Source: CAZEDM01 sp964511075 (GTDB lineage Bacteria > Zixibacteria > MSB-5A5 > RBG-16-43-9). From it: a stretch of DNA of 64,000 nt. Shown here in pieces: positions 51,541 to 59,784 of this stretch. The stretch's first letter is position 1. Each line of letters begins with the position of its first letter. The notes beneath the pieces were generated by a model. That model saw nothing but the letters and a program-made list of their open reading frames with translations. It ran no database searches and was not told the DNA's origin. The stretch is taken from assembly GCA_964511075.1 (NCBI GenBank), contig CAZEDM010000001.1, positions 186,001 to 250,000 on the forward strand, written 5' to 3'. A program made the translations under genes and the position numbers.

Positions 51541-51626
51541 AAAATCGTAGGGGCAAGTTGTGAAATCCCGCTAAGAGGATCTGGGCGGAGACAAGCTCCA
51601 CTCCTGCGCGACTAAAATGAGTCTTA

Positions 51627-53198
51627 CTACTTGCAATATTTTTGAGGAGCTGGTCCATATTTGAAGAGGTAATTGATTAAATAGATTGCATCACCAACGG
51701 ATATCTTACAATCGCAATTGCAGTCTCCTTTATCCAGTGGGTCTGGTGGGTCGCCATTTTTAAACATATAATATAACAAAGATATAATATCTGATATTGA
51801 AATGCTGCCACTTCCATTTACATCTCCACGTCCAATGTCCTGAACATATTTTATGGTTGCATAATCATAGTACGTCCCAGAACCCCTGCTTGCTCCAGTT
51901 ACATACACATTGCCGCAATAACAGGTTATAGCATTAGCCCCATCTTCTGAGTCACCGGGCCTATTGTATCTTTCCACCCAGATGGTATCTCCATCTGGAT
52001 TATACCTGATAGTAGCATAATCGCCACCACTGTAGCCAGTCACATGAACATAACCAGAATTATCGACTGCCAAGTCCAATGCAGAATCAACAGAGGTTCC
52101 CAGTGTGTTGTATCTTCGTACCCATAAAGTATCTCCCCAAGAATTATACTTCACGGTGGCATAGTCGTAGGAGCTCAACAGACCATAACTTTTGCCAGTC
52201 ACGTAGGAAACATGGTCACCATCTACGGCTACTGAATAGGCAATGTGAGACGATTCCGGTGGCACACTATTATACCTGCTTACCCACTCTCTTATTCCAT
52301 CTGGAGTATACTTTATAGTACCATAAGCATTTTGCCACTGCTCTGTCAGAGAATCCCAATCATCGCGAATTGACCCAGTGACGTAGATGTTGCCCTGTTT
52401 ATCCACTGCTACATCAAATGCGTCGTACCAGTGTGGCTCTGGTATATTACCGGGGTATCTTCGTGTCCACTGCACATCCAAAACAGAATCATACTTTATG
52501 GTGGTATAGCTGAAATAGTTGTCGAAACTGTATCCTGTTACAATGACATTGCCAGATGCATCTAGAGCTAAGGCACGAGCTCCATCAGAATTCGGGTCAC
52601 CTCCCAAACCATCATATCTTACTACTGATATCTCGTTTCCCCCTGAGTCATATTTTATGGTAATATAATCATACCATGGTATACCAAAGAGAATACCTTC
52701 CGCGCTCCTTCCAGCCACATAAACATTACCAGAATTATCTACCTCTATAGCAAAAGCCTCATCCTCTAAACTATCTGGACCATTATACCTTTTCACCCAT
52801 TCCTGGTTGCCATCCGAGTCATACTTCACGGTAGCACAATCATAATCAGTCTGGCTGCCTCCATAACTCTTACCTGTGACCCAGACATTTCCATAGTTAT
52901 CCACAACAATAGCATTAGCTTTATCATCACTATTTCCCGGCCCGTTGTATCTTCTCACCCAGGCAGTATCTCCGTTAGGATAGTATTTTACAGTAGTATA
53001 ATCATCCCTTGTGCCGCTGGCATAACTTTCTCCTGTCACATATATATTACCTGAAGTATCCACTGCTATGGCATGGGCGTAGTCTCCACTACTACTTGGT
53101 CCATCATATCTTCTTACCCAGGCAGTATCAACATCTTGGGCTAAAAGTGGTAAGGTGAAAAAGAAGATAAACGCAGAAATTAAAATCACCTTCCTCAT
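51627..53198 (-). CDS. Secreted SBBP beta-propeller protein with dockerin pair
   Basis: 523 residues. Signal peptide (1-20, LLAQ), DVDTAWVRRYDG, about nine SBBP repeats (GNIYVTGESYASGTRDDYTTVKYYPNGDTAWVRRYNG and variants; some have longer insertions such as the SLTEQWQNAYGTIKYTPDG blade), and a dockerin pair (GDVNGSGSISISDIISLLYYMF, GDCNCDCKISVGDAIYLINYLF), ending PAPQKYCK. The last cysteine is two residues from the end, unlike most relatives. AGGAGGATTT precedes the ATG. It is the fifth SBBP paralogue in the window; they all lie on the minus strand. Confidence 0.87.
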   Translation of the reverse strand: MRKVILISAFIFFFTLPLLAQDVDTAWVRRYDGPSSSGDYAHAIAVDTSGNIYVTGESYASGTRDDYTTVKYYPNGDTAWVRRYNGPGNSDDKANAIVVDNYGNVWVTGKSYGGSQTDYDCATVKYDSDGNQEWVKRYNGPDSLEDEAFAIEVDNSGNVYVAGRSAEGILFGIPWYDYITIKYDSGGNEISVVRYDGLGGDPNSDGARALALDASGNVIVTGYSFDNYFSYTTIKYDSVLDVQWTRRYPGNIPEPHWYDAFDVAVDKQGNIYVTGSIRDDWDSLTEQWQNAYGTIKYTPDGIREWVSRYNSVPPESSHIAYSVAVDGDHVSYVTGKSYGLLSSYDYATVKYNSWGDTLWVRRYNTLGTSVDSALDLAVDNSGYVHVTGYSGGDYATIRYNPDGDTIWVERYNRPGDSEDGANAITCYCGNVYVTGASRGSGTYYDYATIKYVQDIGRGDVNGSGSISISDIISLLYYMFKNGDPPDPLDKGDCNCDCKISVGDAIYLINYLFKYGPAPQKYCK

Positions 53199-53330
53199 AA
53201 ATCCTCCTTATGCAAAAATTTGTGGATTTTTTTTGTTCCTTTAAAGTAAAGGAATAATATTTCTTAATCTTGTCAAGCATTTTTTTAATTGACAAAGAGG
53301 ATATTGATGCTCAATTTATGTTATGGATGA

Positions 53331-54095
53331 ATGAGGTTACATTTGAGTTGTAATAAGAAAATGAAGGATAATGCTAAAAAGGCTCAATCCTGGCAAGGTA
53401 AGAATCTCAAGGTTTATATCTTGTATGCTGCCGCAGGTATTGCCCAGCACATCTGGGTATGCAACAAAGAAGGCTCCATTCTATTCGATGTGGGGGACGG
53501 GATACTCAGGGATTTGCAAGCCAGTAGACTGAAACTCAACCAGCTCAAAGGAATAGTTTTCACCCACGGGCATTTTGACCATACTGGAGGATTGCATTCC
53601 CTTCTCGGGTTTTTGAGGATGATAGGGAGAAAAGAAAAACTATCTATTTACGCTCCGAAGGGATGCGGGGAGGTTTTTTCTATGGTAGGTAACTTCAAAA
53701 AAATTTATACAAGGACTATTCCCTTCGAAATCCGTGCAAGAGAAATTGAGCCCAGAAAGATTTTTCAGATCGCAGATATATCCATTCAGTCATATCCGAT
53801 GGTTCATTGCGGGAGCACAAAAGAGTCAGGTATACTTAACCCCATTCCTGCTCTGGGTTACAGAATTTCATATAAGGGGGAGACAGTTGCCATAAGCGGA
53901 GATACCGGATTGTGTAAGCCTTTAAAAGAGTTGGTAGAAGGGGCGGATTTGGCTATATTAGAGTCAACCTATAAGAGGAGCGAAGGTGTGAGTGAGGAAT
54001 ACCTGAAGAGGGTTCATCTATCAGAGGATTTGGCAAAGGAGATTGGGGAAAAAGCTAAGGAGTTTATATTGGTTCATAAGGAAAGGAGAAATTAA
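53331..54095 (+). CDS. MBL-fold metallo-hydrolase
   Basis: 254 residues. The metallo-beta-lactamase zinc site GIVFTHGHFDHTGG (about 62-75) is followed by a later histidine (YPMVHCGS), the bridging Asp in ISGDTG (about 184-189), a DLAILESTY element, and a terminal FILVH. These match the RNase Z/MBL hydrolase plan, with LTHL-type ending shortened to LVHKERRN. Substrate cannot be read; RNase Z-like or a small-molecule hydrolase are both possible. The ATG at 53331 and the one at 53361 are both usable. Pyruvate kinase begins five bases after its stop codon, so both genes form an operon. Confidence 0.82.
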   Translation: MRLHLSCNKKMKDNAKKAQSWQGKNLKVYILYAAAGIAQHIWVCNKEGSILFDVGDGILRDLQASRLKLNQLKGIVFTHGHFDHTGGLHSLLGFLRMIGRKEKLSIYAPKGCGEVFSMVGNFKKIYTRTIPFEIRAREIEPRKIFQIADISIQSYPMVHCGSTKESGILNPIPALGYRISYKGETVAISGDTGLCKPLKELVEGADLAILESTYKRSEGVSEEYLKRVHLSEDLAKEIGEKAKEFILVHKERRN

Positions 54096-54100
54096 TCAAA

Positions 54101-55123
54101 ATGGCTAAGACCAAAATAATCTGTACCCTGGGACCGGCAAGCTCAAGTCTTTCCATACTGAGAAAGATGATGTTGGCCGGGATGGATGTGGCAAGGTTGA
54201 ACTTCTCGCATGGCAGCCATTCCGAACACCATAAAAGAATCGAGTTGATAAGGGAGCTGAACCGCAAATACACACGAAAAATAAAGATATTGCAGGATCT
54301 GGAAGGATACCGCATACGGATTGGCAGGTTCAAAGATAGAAAAGCATTCGAGCTGAAGAAAAGGCAAAAAGTATTACTGACCAACAAGGAGAATGCAGGG
54401 AAGAAAGATTTTATCCCCTTCGATTATCAAGGCTCTTTAAGCGATATAAAAATCGGCAGTTACATCTACATAGACGACGGCAATATCTCTCTGAGAGTCA
54501 AAGAGAGGTCCAGGAGCTTTCTTTTGGCAGAGGTAATCATTCCGGGAATCGTAAAGGAGAACAAAGGGGTGAATATCCCGGATATGGATTTAAAATTCGA
54601 GGATTTTACCGAGAAGGACAAAACTGACCTTTTGTTCGGCATAAAGAACAAAGTTGATTTTATCGCCCAGTCCTTTGTGAGGAATAAAAAGGACATCAAA
54701 CAGATAAGAGATTACCTGAAGGACAGCGGTCTGAGATGCCAGATAATCGCCAAGATCGAAAACCGGGAGGGGATCGAGAACATCGATGAGATACTGGATA
54801 TATCGGACGGAATCATGGTGGCCCGCGGGGATATGGGGGTCTCTCTGCCGATATACGAGGTTCCCATTATCCAGAAGATGATTATCAAGAAATGCAGGCA
54901 GAGGAAAAAAATCGTCATCACCGCCACCCAGATGCTGGAGAGCATGACCGAACATTTGAGGCCCACCCGGGCAGAGGTAAGTGATGTGGCAAATGCCATC
55001 CTGGACGGCTCTGGTTATCTGATGCTCTCCGCGGAGACAGCCATCGGTAATTATCCGGTGGAGGTGGTGAAGATGATGAATAATATTATCAAATATACCG
55101 AAAGGTCTCAAAGAAAAAGCTAA
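54101..55123 (+). CDS. pyk: Pyruvate kinase, short form without the C-terminal domain
   Basis: 340 residues against about 470-590 in typical pyruvate kinases. The A domain is complete: TKIICTLGPASSS (N-terminus), MDVARLNFSHG (about 24-34), the B domain about 75-155, then KIENREGIENIDEILDISDGIMVARGDMGV (about 210-240), TATQMLESM (about 272), RAEVSDVANAILDG and SAETAIG (about 313). The allosteric C-terminal domain (about 120 residues, effector binding) is missing: the chain stops shortly after IIKYTERS and a terminator follows. Catalytic residues appear intact. It makes ATP and pyruvate from phosphoenolpyruvate, probably without effector control. Confidence 0.88.
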   Translation: MAKTKIICTLGPASSSLSILRKMMLAGMDVARLNFSHGSHSEHHKRIELIRELNRKYTRKIKILQDLEGYRIRIGRFKDRKAFELKKRQKVLLTNKENAGKKDFIPFDYQGSLSDIKIGSYIYIDDGNISLRVKERSRSFLLAEVIIPGIVKENKGVNIPDMDLKFEDFTEKDKTDLLFGIKNKVDFIAQSFVRNKKDIKQIRDYLKDSGLRCQIIAKIENREGIENIDEILDISDGIMVARGDMGVSLPIYEVPIIQKMIIKKCRQRKKIVITATQMLESMTEHLRPTRAEVSDVANAILDGSGYLMLSAETAIGNYPVEVVKMMNNIIKYTERSQRKS

Positions 55124-55138
55124 AGTAAAATTGCAATC

Positions 55139-55161
55139 GCCCAATTCATCGGGCTTTTTAT
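55139..55161 (+). terminator. Rho-independent terminator of the MBL-pyk operon
   Basis: GCCC/GGGC stem around AATTCATC, then TTTTTA. Short stem, positioned 15 bases after the pyk stop codon. Confidence 0.6.
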
Positions 55162-55470
55162 TCGAGAATAAAGTAGAGTCCGTGTTTATTCCGGACGTTT
55201 TTCGTCAGGCTGGAAATCTGACCTGACAATTAAAATTTTCCTGACCCTCTCCCAAAAAAAGATCTATCCTCCATTTTTTTAATTCAAAGCCCATTTAAAC
55301 TAAATCCAGATTTTGATTTTCCTTTGCTAAGGGGAAAGATTTTATTTATATTGAATTGTTTCGTAAAACCCATAGAACGGGTTAGGGATTTTCTTCGGGG
55401 ATTTAGCTCAGGAGTGGTATCTGGTTCTAACCCGTAACTCGCTTGTAAAATTAGCCTTAGAGAAAAACCG
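55162..55470. other. Intergenic region before priA
   Basis: No gene. A segment at 55394-55436 resembles the start of a tRNA (GGGGATTTAGCTCAG) but has no anticodon arm. An inverted-repeat-like segment (CATAGAACGGGTTAGG...GGTTCTAACCCG) spans 55371-55436. Confidence 0.4.
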
Positions 55471-57945
55471 ATGTTTGCCCAGATTGTTTTTCCCATATCC
55501 ATAAGAAAAACTTTCACTTACAGCATACCGGATAATCTGAAAGAGAAGATAAAGCCAGGCCAGAGGGCTTTGGTTCCTTTTGGCAGGGAGAATAAATCGG
55601 GATTTGTGGTTAAGCTCAGCCCTGCCTCAGATGTAAAAAAAGCCAAGGAAATCTTAGATTTAATAGACGAGGAGCCGGTTATTACCAAGGACATATTGGA
55701 GCTTACCAGATGGGTCTCGGATTACTATTATGCTTCCTGGGGGGAATGTCTAAAAGCTGCACTTCCAGCAGAACTTCAGGTAAGAAGCCTGCTCTGGGTT
55801 CATAAAAAGGAATCTCCCTTATTGGAGTTTGAGGACAGGAAGACTAAATTTTCCCTGAGGGAGAAAAAGATTTTAAATGTCCTTGAGGGCAAAAGCCCGC
55901 AGAAGATAAGCTCTCTGGAAAAAAGGCTCGGCTCCAAGGGGATATATTTTTCCCTGCATTCCCTGGAACAGAAAGGGAAAGTGGAGCTGTATTACGAGCT
56001 GAGCAAGCCTAAATCCGGGATAAAATACGAGAAGATGGTTTCCCTGAAAGGAGGTTCTCCTGAAGAGCAGAAGCTTCTTGAGACTTACATCGAGACCGCT
56101 AAGAGAAAATCACCCAGGGAAGCCTCTCTGCTGGAGTTTTTAAAGAAGGAAAAAAGAGAGCTTCCTTTAAAGGAGATAAATCTAAGCATAAACGGTGCTT
56201 CCAGAATATTAGATCGGTTAGAAAAAAAAGGACTGGTCAGATCTTTCTACAAAGAGAGGCTAAGGGAGCCTCTCTGGGGAATGGAGATCGAATCTACCCA
56301 GGAATTTTCCCTGAATCAGGAACAAAAAGCCGTTCTGGAAGCCTTGGAAAAAGCCCTGGCTGAAAATAGATATCATCCCTTTTTACTCTATGGAGTTACC
56401 GGCAGCGGTAAGACCCAGGTCTATATCGAGATCGTCAGGAAAGTCCTGGAAAAAGGCAAAGATGCTCTGGTCTTAGTTCCGGAGATATCCTTAACTCCCC
56501 AGATCATCACCCGCTTCAAAACGGTCTTTGGAGAAAAGGTAGGACCCTATCATTCCAGCCTCTCGCCCGGAGAAAGGTTCGATGTCTGGCGGGGGATTAA
56601 AGAGGGAAGGATAAAGGTCGTGGTGGGAACCAGGTCTGCCATCTTTTCACCTTTGTCCAACTTAGGGGTGATAGTGGTGGATGAGGAACAGGACTACTCC
56701 TACAAGCAGAAAGAGCCGGACCCCAGATACAATGCCAGGGACCTGGCACTGGTCAGGGGTAAAATGAATAAAGCCCTGGTTGTCCTTGGCTCTGCAACTC
56801 CCAGCTTGGAGAGTTTTTACAATGCGGAGAAGGGCAAATATACGTTATTGCAGCTGACTCAGAGGGTGGACAAAAAACCGCTTCCGCAGGTTAAAATTAC
56901 CAGTTTAAAAGAGGAGAGGAAAAAAGGGAACTACTCCGTGTTTTCGGATGAACTTTCATCCGGGCTGAAAAGAAAAATAGAAAGGAAAGAGCAGGCGATT
57001 CTGTTCTTGAACCGCAGAGGGTTCTCCAATTTTATCAAATGCGAGGAATGCGGCTATATCTTCCGCTGTCCGCACTGTGAGATAAGCCTGAACTTTCACC
57101 GCACCGATTTCTCTTTGCGCTGTCATTATTGCAATTATAAAACCCAGGCAAGCCCTGTTTGTCCGGAATGTTCCGGTAGCAGGCTTACTCATAAGGGGAT
57201 AGGGACGCAGAGGATCGAGGAGGAGATAAAAAAGCTTTTGCCTGAGATATCTATTCGCCGGATGGACCAGGACACAACTTACCACAAAGACTCTCACTGG
57301 GAGATACTAAAAGGTTTTGCCTCCAGGGATTTCAGCCTGCTTTTAGGAACCCAGATGGTGACCAAAGGTCTGGATTTTCCGGATGTGACCTTAGTCGGAG
57401 TGATCTTAGCGGATACATCTCTGGATTTTCCGGATTTCAGAGCCAAAGAAAGAACTTTTCAGCTTTTGACCCAGGTCGCAGGCAGGGCAGGCAGGGGTAA
57501 ATCAGGTGGAGAGGTTATCCTTCAGACCTATTATCCTGAGGATTGGGCAATAAAACTTTCCGCAGAGCAGAATTTCCCGGATTTTTATCAAAAAGAGATA
57601 AAGGAAAGAGAGGAGCTTTTTTATCCTCCGTTCAGCCGGCTGGTTCTTATCAGGTTTCAGGGCAAAGAGGAAAAGAGAGTTGAGAAGACAGCAGAGGTTT
57701 TTGGAGAAAAGCTTTGTTCAAGGCTGAAGGCAAAAGGCAATAGTCTAAAGTCATATCAGATATTGGGACCTGCACCTGCCCCTCTTCCCAGGATAAAAGA
57801 CGATTACCGTTATCAGATTCTGATAAAAACCAAAGATATCCGGGCTATCACCCGTAGAATTGATTCTATTCTCGAAAAAAGCAATAGCAGAGATTACCCC
57901 GGGGTTAAAATCTTCCTGGAGGTCGATCCCCTGGATATAATGTAG
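55471..57945 (+). CDS. priA: Primosomal protein N' (PriA helicase)
   Basis: 824 residues, full length for the family. N-terminal DNA-binding domain (IVFPISIRKTFTYSIP, about 5-20), then the helicase: GVTGSGKTQVY (Walker A, about 309-317), Walker B VDEEQDYSYKQ (about 402-412; most PriA have DEEH), GSATPSLES, the zinc-binding CEECGYIFRCPHCEISL...CHYCNY...CPECSGS (eight cysteines, about 524-570), then GTQMVTKGLDFP, QVAGRAGR (motif VI) and a C-terminal domain. PriA restarts stalled replication forks. The start is clear from the N-terminal homology, though the ribosome binding site is weak. Confidence 0.95.
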   Translation: MFAQIVFPISIRKTFTYSIPDNLKEKIKPGQRALVPFGRENKSGFVVKLSPASDVKKAKEILDLIDEEPVITKDILELTRWVSDYYYASWGECLKAALPAELQVRSLLWVHKKESPLLEFEDRKTKFSLREKKILNVLEGKSPQKISSLEKRLGSKGIYFSLHSLEQKGKVELYYELSKPKSGIKYEKMVSLKGGSPEEQKLLETYIETAKRKSPREASLLEFLKKEKRELPLKEINLSINGASRILDRLEKKGLVRSFYKERLREPLWGMEIESTQEFSLNQEQKAVLEALEKALAENRYHPFLLYGVTGSGKTQVYIEIVRKVLEKGKDALVLVPEISLTPQIITRFKTVFGEKVGPYHSSLSPGERFDVWRGIKEGRIKVVVGTRSAIFSPLSNLGVIVVDEEQDYSYKQKEPDPRYNARDLALVRGKMNKALVVLGSATPSLESFYNAEKGKYTLLQLTQRVDKKPLPQVKITSLKEERKKGNYSVFSDELSSGLKRKIERKEQAILFLNRRGFSNFIKCEECGYIFRCPHCEISLNFHRTDFSLRCHYCNYKTQASPVCPECSGSRLTHKGIGTQRIEEEIKKLLPEISIRRMDQDTTYHKDSHWEILKGFASRDFSLLLGTQMVTKGLDFPDVTLVGVILADTSLDFPDFRAKERTFQLLTQVAGRAGRGKSGGEVILQTYYPEDWAIKLSAEQNFPDFYQKEIKEREELFYPPFSRLVLIRFQGKEEKRVEKTAEVFGEKLCSRLKAKGNSLKSYQILGPAPAPLPRIKDDYRYQILIKTKDIRAITRRIDSILEKSNSRDYPGVKIFLEVDPLDIM

Positions 57946-57953
57946 ATTTACCC

Positions 57954-57982
57954 TTGACAATGACTTAGCGTAGACTTAAGTT
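57954..57982 (+). promoter_or_regulatory. Promoter of the HD-hydrolase gene
   Basis: TTGACA (57954-57959), 17 bases, TAAGTT (57977-57982). Only about 20 bases separate the -10 from the start codon at 58004, leaving a very short leader. Confidence 0.55.
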
Positions 57983-58003
57983 GAAAAATTTAAGGGAGTG
58001 ATT

Positions 58004-58663
58004 ATGATAACCATAGAGGACCTTAAGCAGAACGAGAAAGTAAAAGCCCTGATCGCCAAAGCGGATCAGCTTTTAGGCGAGATCGGATATACGGAGCATG
58101 GTCAGAGACACGCCAGCCTGTCTGCCAATATAGCCTATAACATTATGATCCGCCTGAAGAAGCCGGAAAAACAGGCTCATTTAGCCGCCATAGCAGCTTA
58201 TCTGCACGATATAGGAAATGTGATCAACCGGGATTACCATGCCCAGACCGGTGCGGTTCTGGCTTATGACATACTCACGGAGATAGGTATGCCCTATCAG
58301 GATGTCCTGGAAGTGGTGGGGGCGATTGGAAATCACGATGAGAAAGATGGCCAGCCAGTAAGCGATATCTGTGCGGCTGCAATTTTAGCGGATAAATCGG
58401 ACGTTCACAGCTCACGGGTGAGAACCCTGGATATGATCAAACAGGACATTCACGACCGGGTGAACTATGCGGCTAAAAGCTCATTTTTGCGGGTGGATGA
58501 GGATAAGAAAACCATCTCCCTGGAGATAAAGATCGATACCTCCATCTCCCAGGTGATGGAATATTTTGAGATATTCCTCTCCAGAATGGTGGTGTGCCGC
58601 AGGGCGGCTCAATATCTTAAAATGAGATTTGAGCTGGAGATTAACGGGCAGAGATTGCTTTGA
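58004..58663 (+). CDS. HD-domain phosphohydrolase
   Basis: 219 residues from the ATG at 58004; the GTG at 57998 overlaps the ribosome binding site GGGAG. The HD domain has EHGQRHASLSANIAYNI (first His), YLHDIGNVINRDYHAQTG (HD at about 67-68), GAIGNHDEKDG (third His) and ILADKSDVHSSRV (Asp about 128). All metal ligands of the HD superfamily are present. These enzymes hydrolyse phosphoesters; neither the substrate nor a link to (p)ppGpp can be read here. Ordinary for the region. Confidence 0.82.
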   Translation: MITIEDLKQNEKVKALIAKADQLLGEIGYTEHGQRHASLSANIAYNIMIRLKKPEKQAHLAAIAAYLHDIGNVINRDYHAQTGAVLAYDILTEIGMPYQDVLEVVGAIGNHDEKDGQPVSDICAAAILADKSDVHSSRVRTLDMIKQDIHDRVNYAAKSSFLRVDEDKKTISLEIKIDTSISQVMEYFEIFLSRMVVCRRAAQYLKMRFELEINGQRLL

Positions 58664-58673
58664 TAAAGAAAGC

Positions 58674-58691
58674 GCAAAGCTTCAGCTTTGC
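58674..58691. repeat. GCGCAAAGC..GCTTTGC palindrome
   Basis: GCAAAGC and GCTTTGC pair around TTCA, between the HD gene and purM. A relative (GGGCAAAGCTTCA...TGAAACTTCAGCCTTGC) lies at 22314-22345. Confidence 0.5.
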
Positions 58692-58728
58692 ATTGTTGTC
58701 CTGGGGGAGTTGAAAGGGATTTTTCAGG

Positions 58729-59784
58729 ATGAGAAAAAGAATCGACTACAGAAAATCCGGCGTGGATATCGATAAGGCTGACCTGGCTAAAAACAGGATT
58801 AAAAAATTGGTCCGCTCGACTTTTGATTCCAGCGTCCTCACCGACATAGGAAGCTTCGGCGGGTTTTACGCCTTAGCCCAGAAAAAATATAAGGACCCGG
58901 TCCTGGTATCGAGCACAGATTCCGTGGGAACGAAACTGAAGGTGGCTTTCCAGATGAACAGGCACGATACCATAGGTGAGGACATAGTCAACCACTGCGT
59001 TAACGACATACTGGTTCACGGGGCAGAGCCCTTGTTTTTTCTGGATTACATCGGGATAAATAAGCTTTTACCCATAGTGGTAGAGGAGATAATCAAAGGC
59101 TTGGTACGGGGCTGTAAAAAAAGTGACTGCTCCCTTGTCGGCGGGGAGATGGCACAGCTGCCCGAGTTCTACAGACCGGATGAATATGACCTGGTGGGGT
59201 TCGTGGTGGGGGTGGTAGAGAGAAAGAAGATAATCGATGGCTCAAAAATTATCCCCGGCGATATACTTCTGGGTTTAGGCTCCAATGGTCTTCATACCAA
59301 CGGCTACACCTTAGCCCGCAAGGCTCTGTTTGAGATAGGTAAATACAAAGTCAACGATTACGTAAAAGAATTAAAAAATTCAGTGGGAAAAGAGCTGTTG
59401 AGGGTTCACAAGCCTTACGTTAACTCGATTTTCAGAATTTTGAAAAAATACCAGATAAAGGGTATGGCTCATATCACCGGCGGGGGAATAGAGGGCAACC
59501 TCATCAGGATATTGCCTGAGAGGTGCCAGGCAAGGGTGGATGTGTCAGCCTGGAAAGCCCTGCCGGTTTTCGATCTCATTCAGAGGGCAGGAGTTATAAG
59601 AATAGAGGAGATGTATAAAGTTTTCAATATGGGGATTGGACTTATCTTAGTCGTGTCAAGAAATAGTGTAGGAATAATCAAAAAAGAATTGGAGAAAAGC
59701 GGGGAGAAGGTTTACCGGATAGGGGAGATCGTATCCGGTAAGAAAGAGGTCAAATTGATTAATCTCGAAAGGGTGGAAAGATGA
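58729..59784 (+). CDS. purM: Phosphoribosylformylglycinamidine cyclo-ligase (AIR synthase, PurM)
   Basis: 351 residues, full length. Converts FGAM to AIR with ATP in purine synthesis. Diagnostic segments: SYRKSGVDI-like N-terminus (YRKSGVDIDKAD), STDSVGTKLKVAF (about 66-78), VNHCVNDILVHGAEPLFFLDYI (about 86-107), GCKKSDCSLVGGEMAQLPEFY (about 128-148), GLGSNGLHTNGYTLAR (about 184-199) and HITGGGIEGNLIRILP (about 246-261). It overlaps the downstream gene by four bases (ATGA). The GpmI neighbour gives no functional hint. Confidence 0.95.
   Translation: MRKRIDYRKSGVDIDKADLAKNRIKKLVRSTFDSSVLTDIGSFGGFYALAQKKYKDPVLVSSTDSVGTKLKVAFQMNRHDTIGEDIVNHCVNDILVHGAEPLFFLDYIGINKLLPIVVEEIIKGLVRGCKKSDCSLVGGEMAQLPEFYRPDEYDLVGFVVGVVERKKIIDGSKIIPGDILLGLGSNGLHTNGYTLARKALFEIGKYKVNDYVKELKNSVGKELLRVHKPYVNSIFRILKKYQIKGMAHITGGGIEGNLIRILPERCQARVDVSAWKALPVFDLIQRAGVIRIEEMYKVFNMGIGLILVVSRNSVGIIKKELEKSGEKVYRIGEIVSGKKEVKLINLERVER

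Noticed and set aside
55394..55436. tRNA-like start GGGGATTTAGCTCAG followed by a GGTTCTAACCC stretch
   Set aside because: The spacing from the D-arm to the T-arm-like part is only about 20 bases and there is no anticodon arm or acceptor pairing, so it is not a tRNA gene.
58729..59784. SelD (selenophosphate synthetase) as support for the selenoprotein
   Set aside because: The fold is shared, but the motifs (VNHCVNDILVHGAEP, GLGSNGLHTNGYTLAR) are those of PurM.
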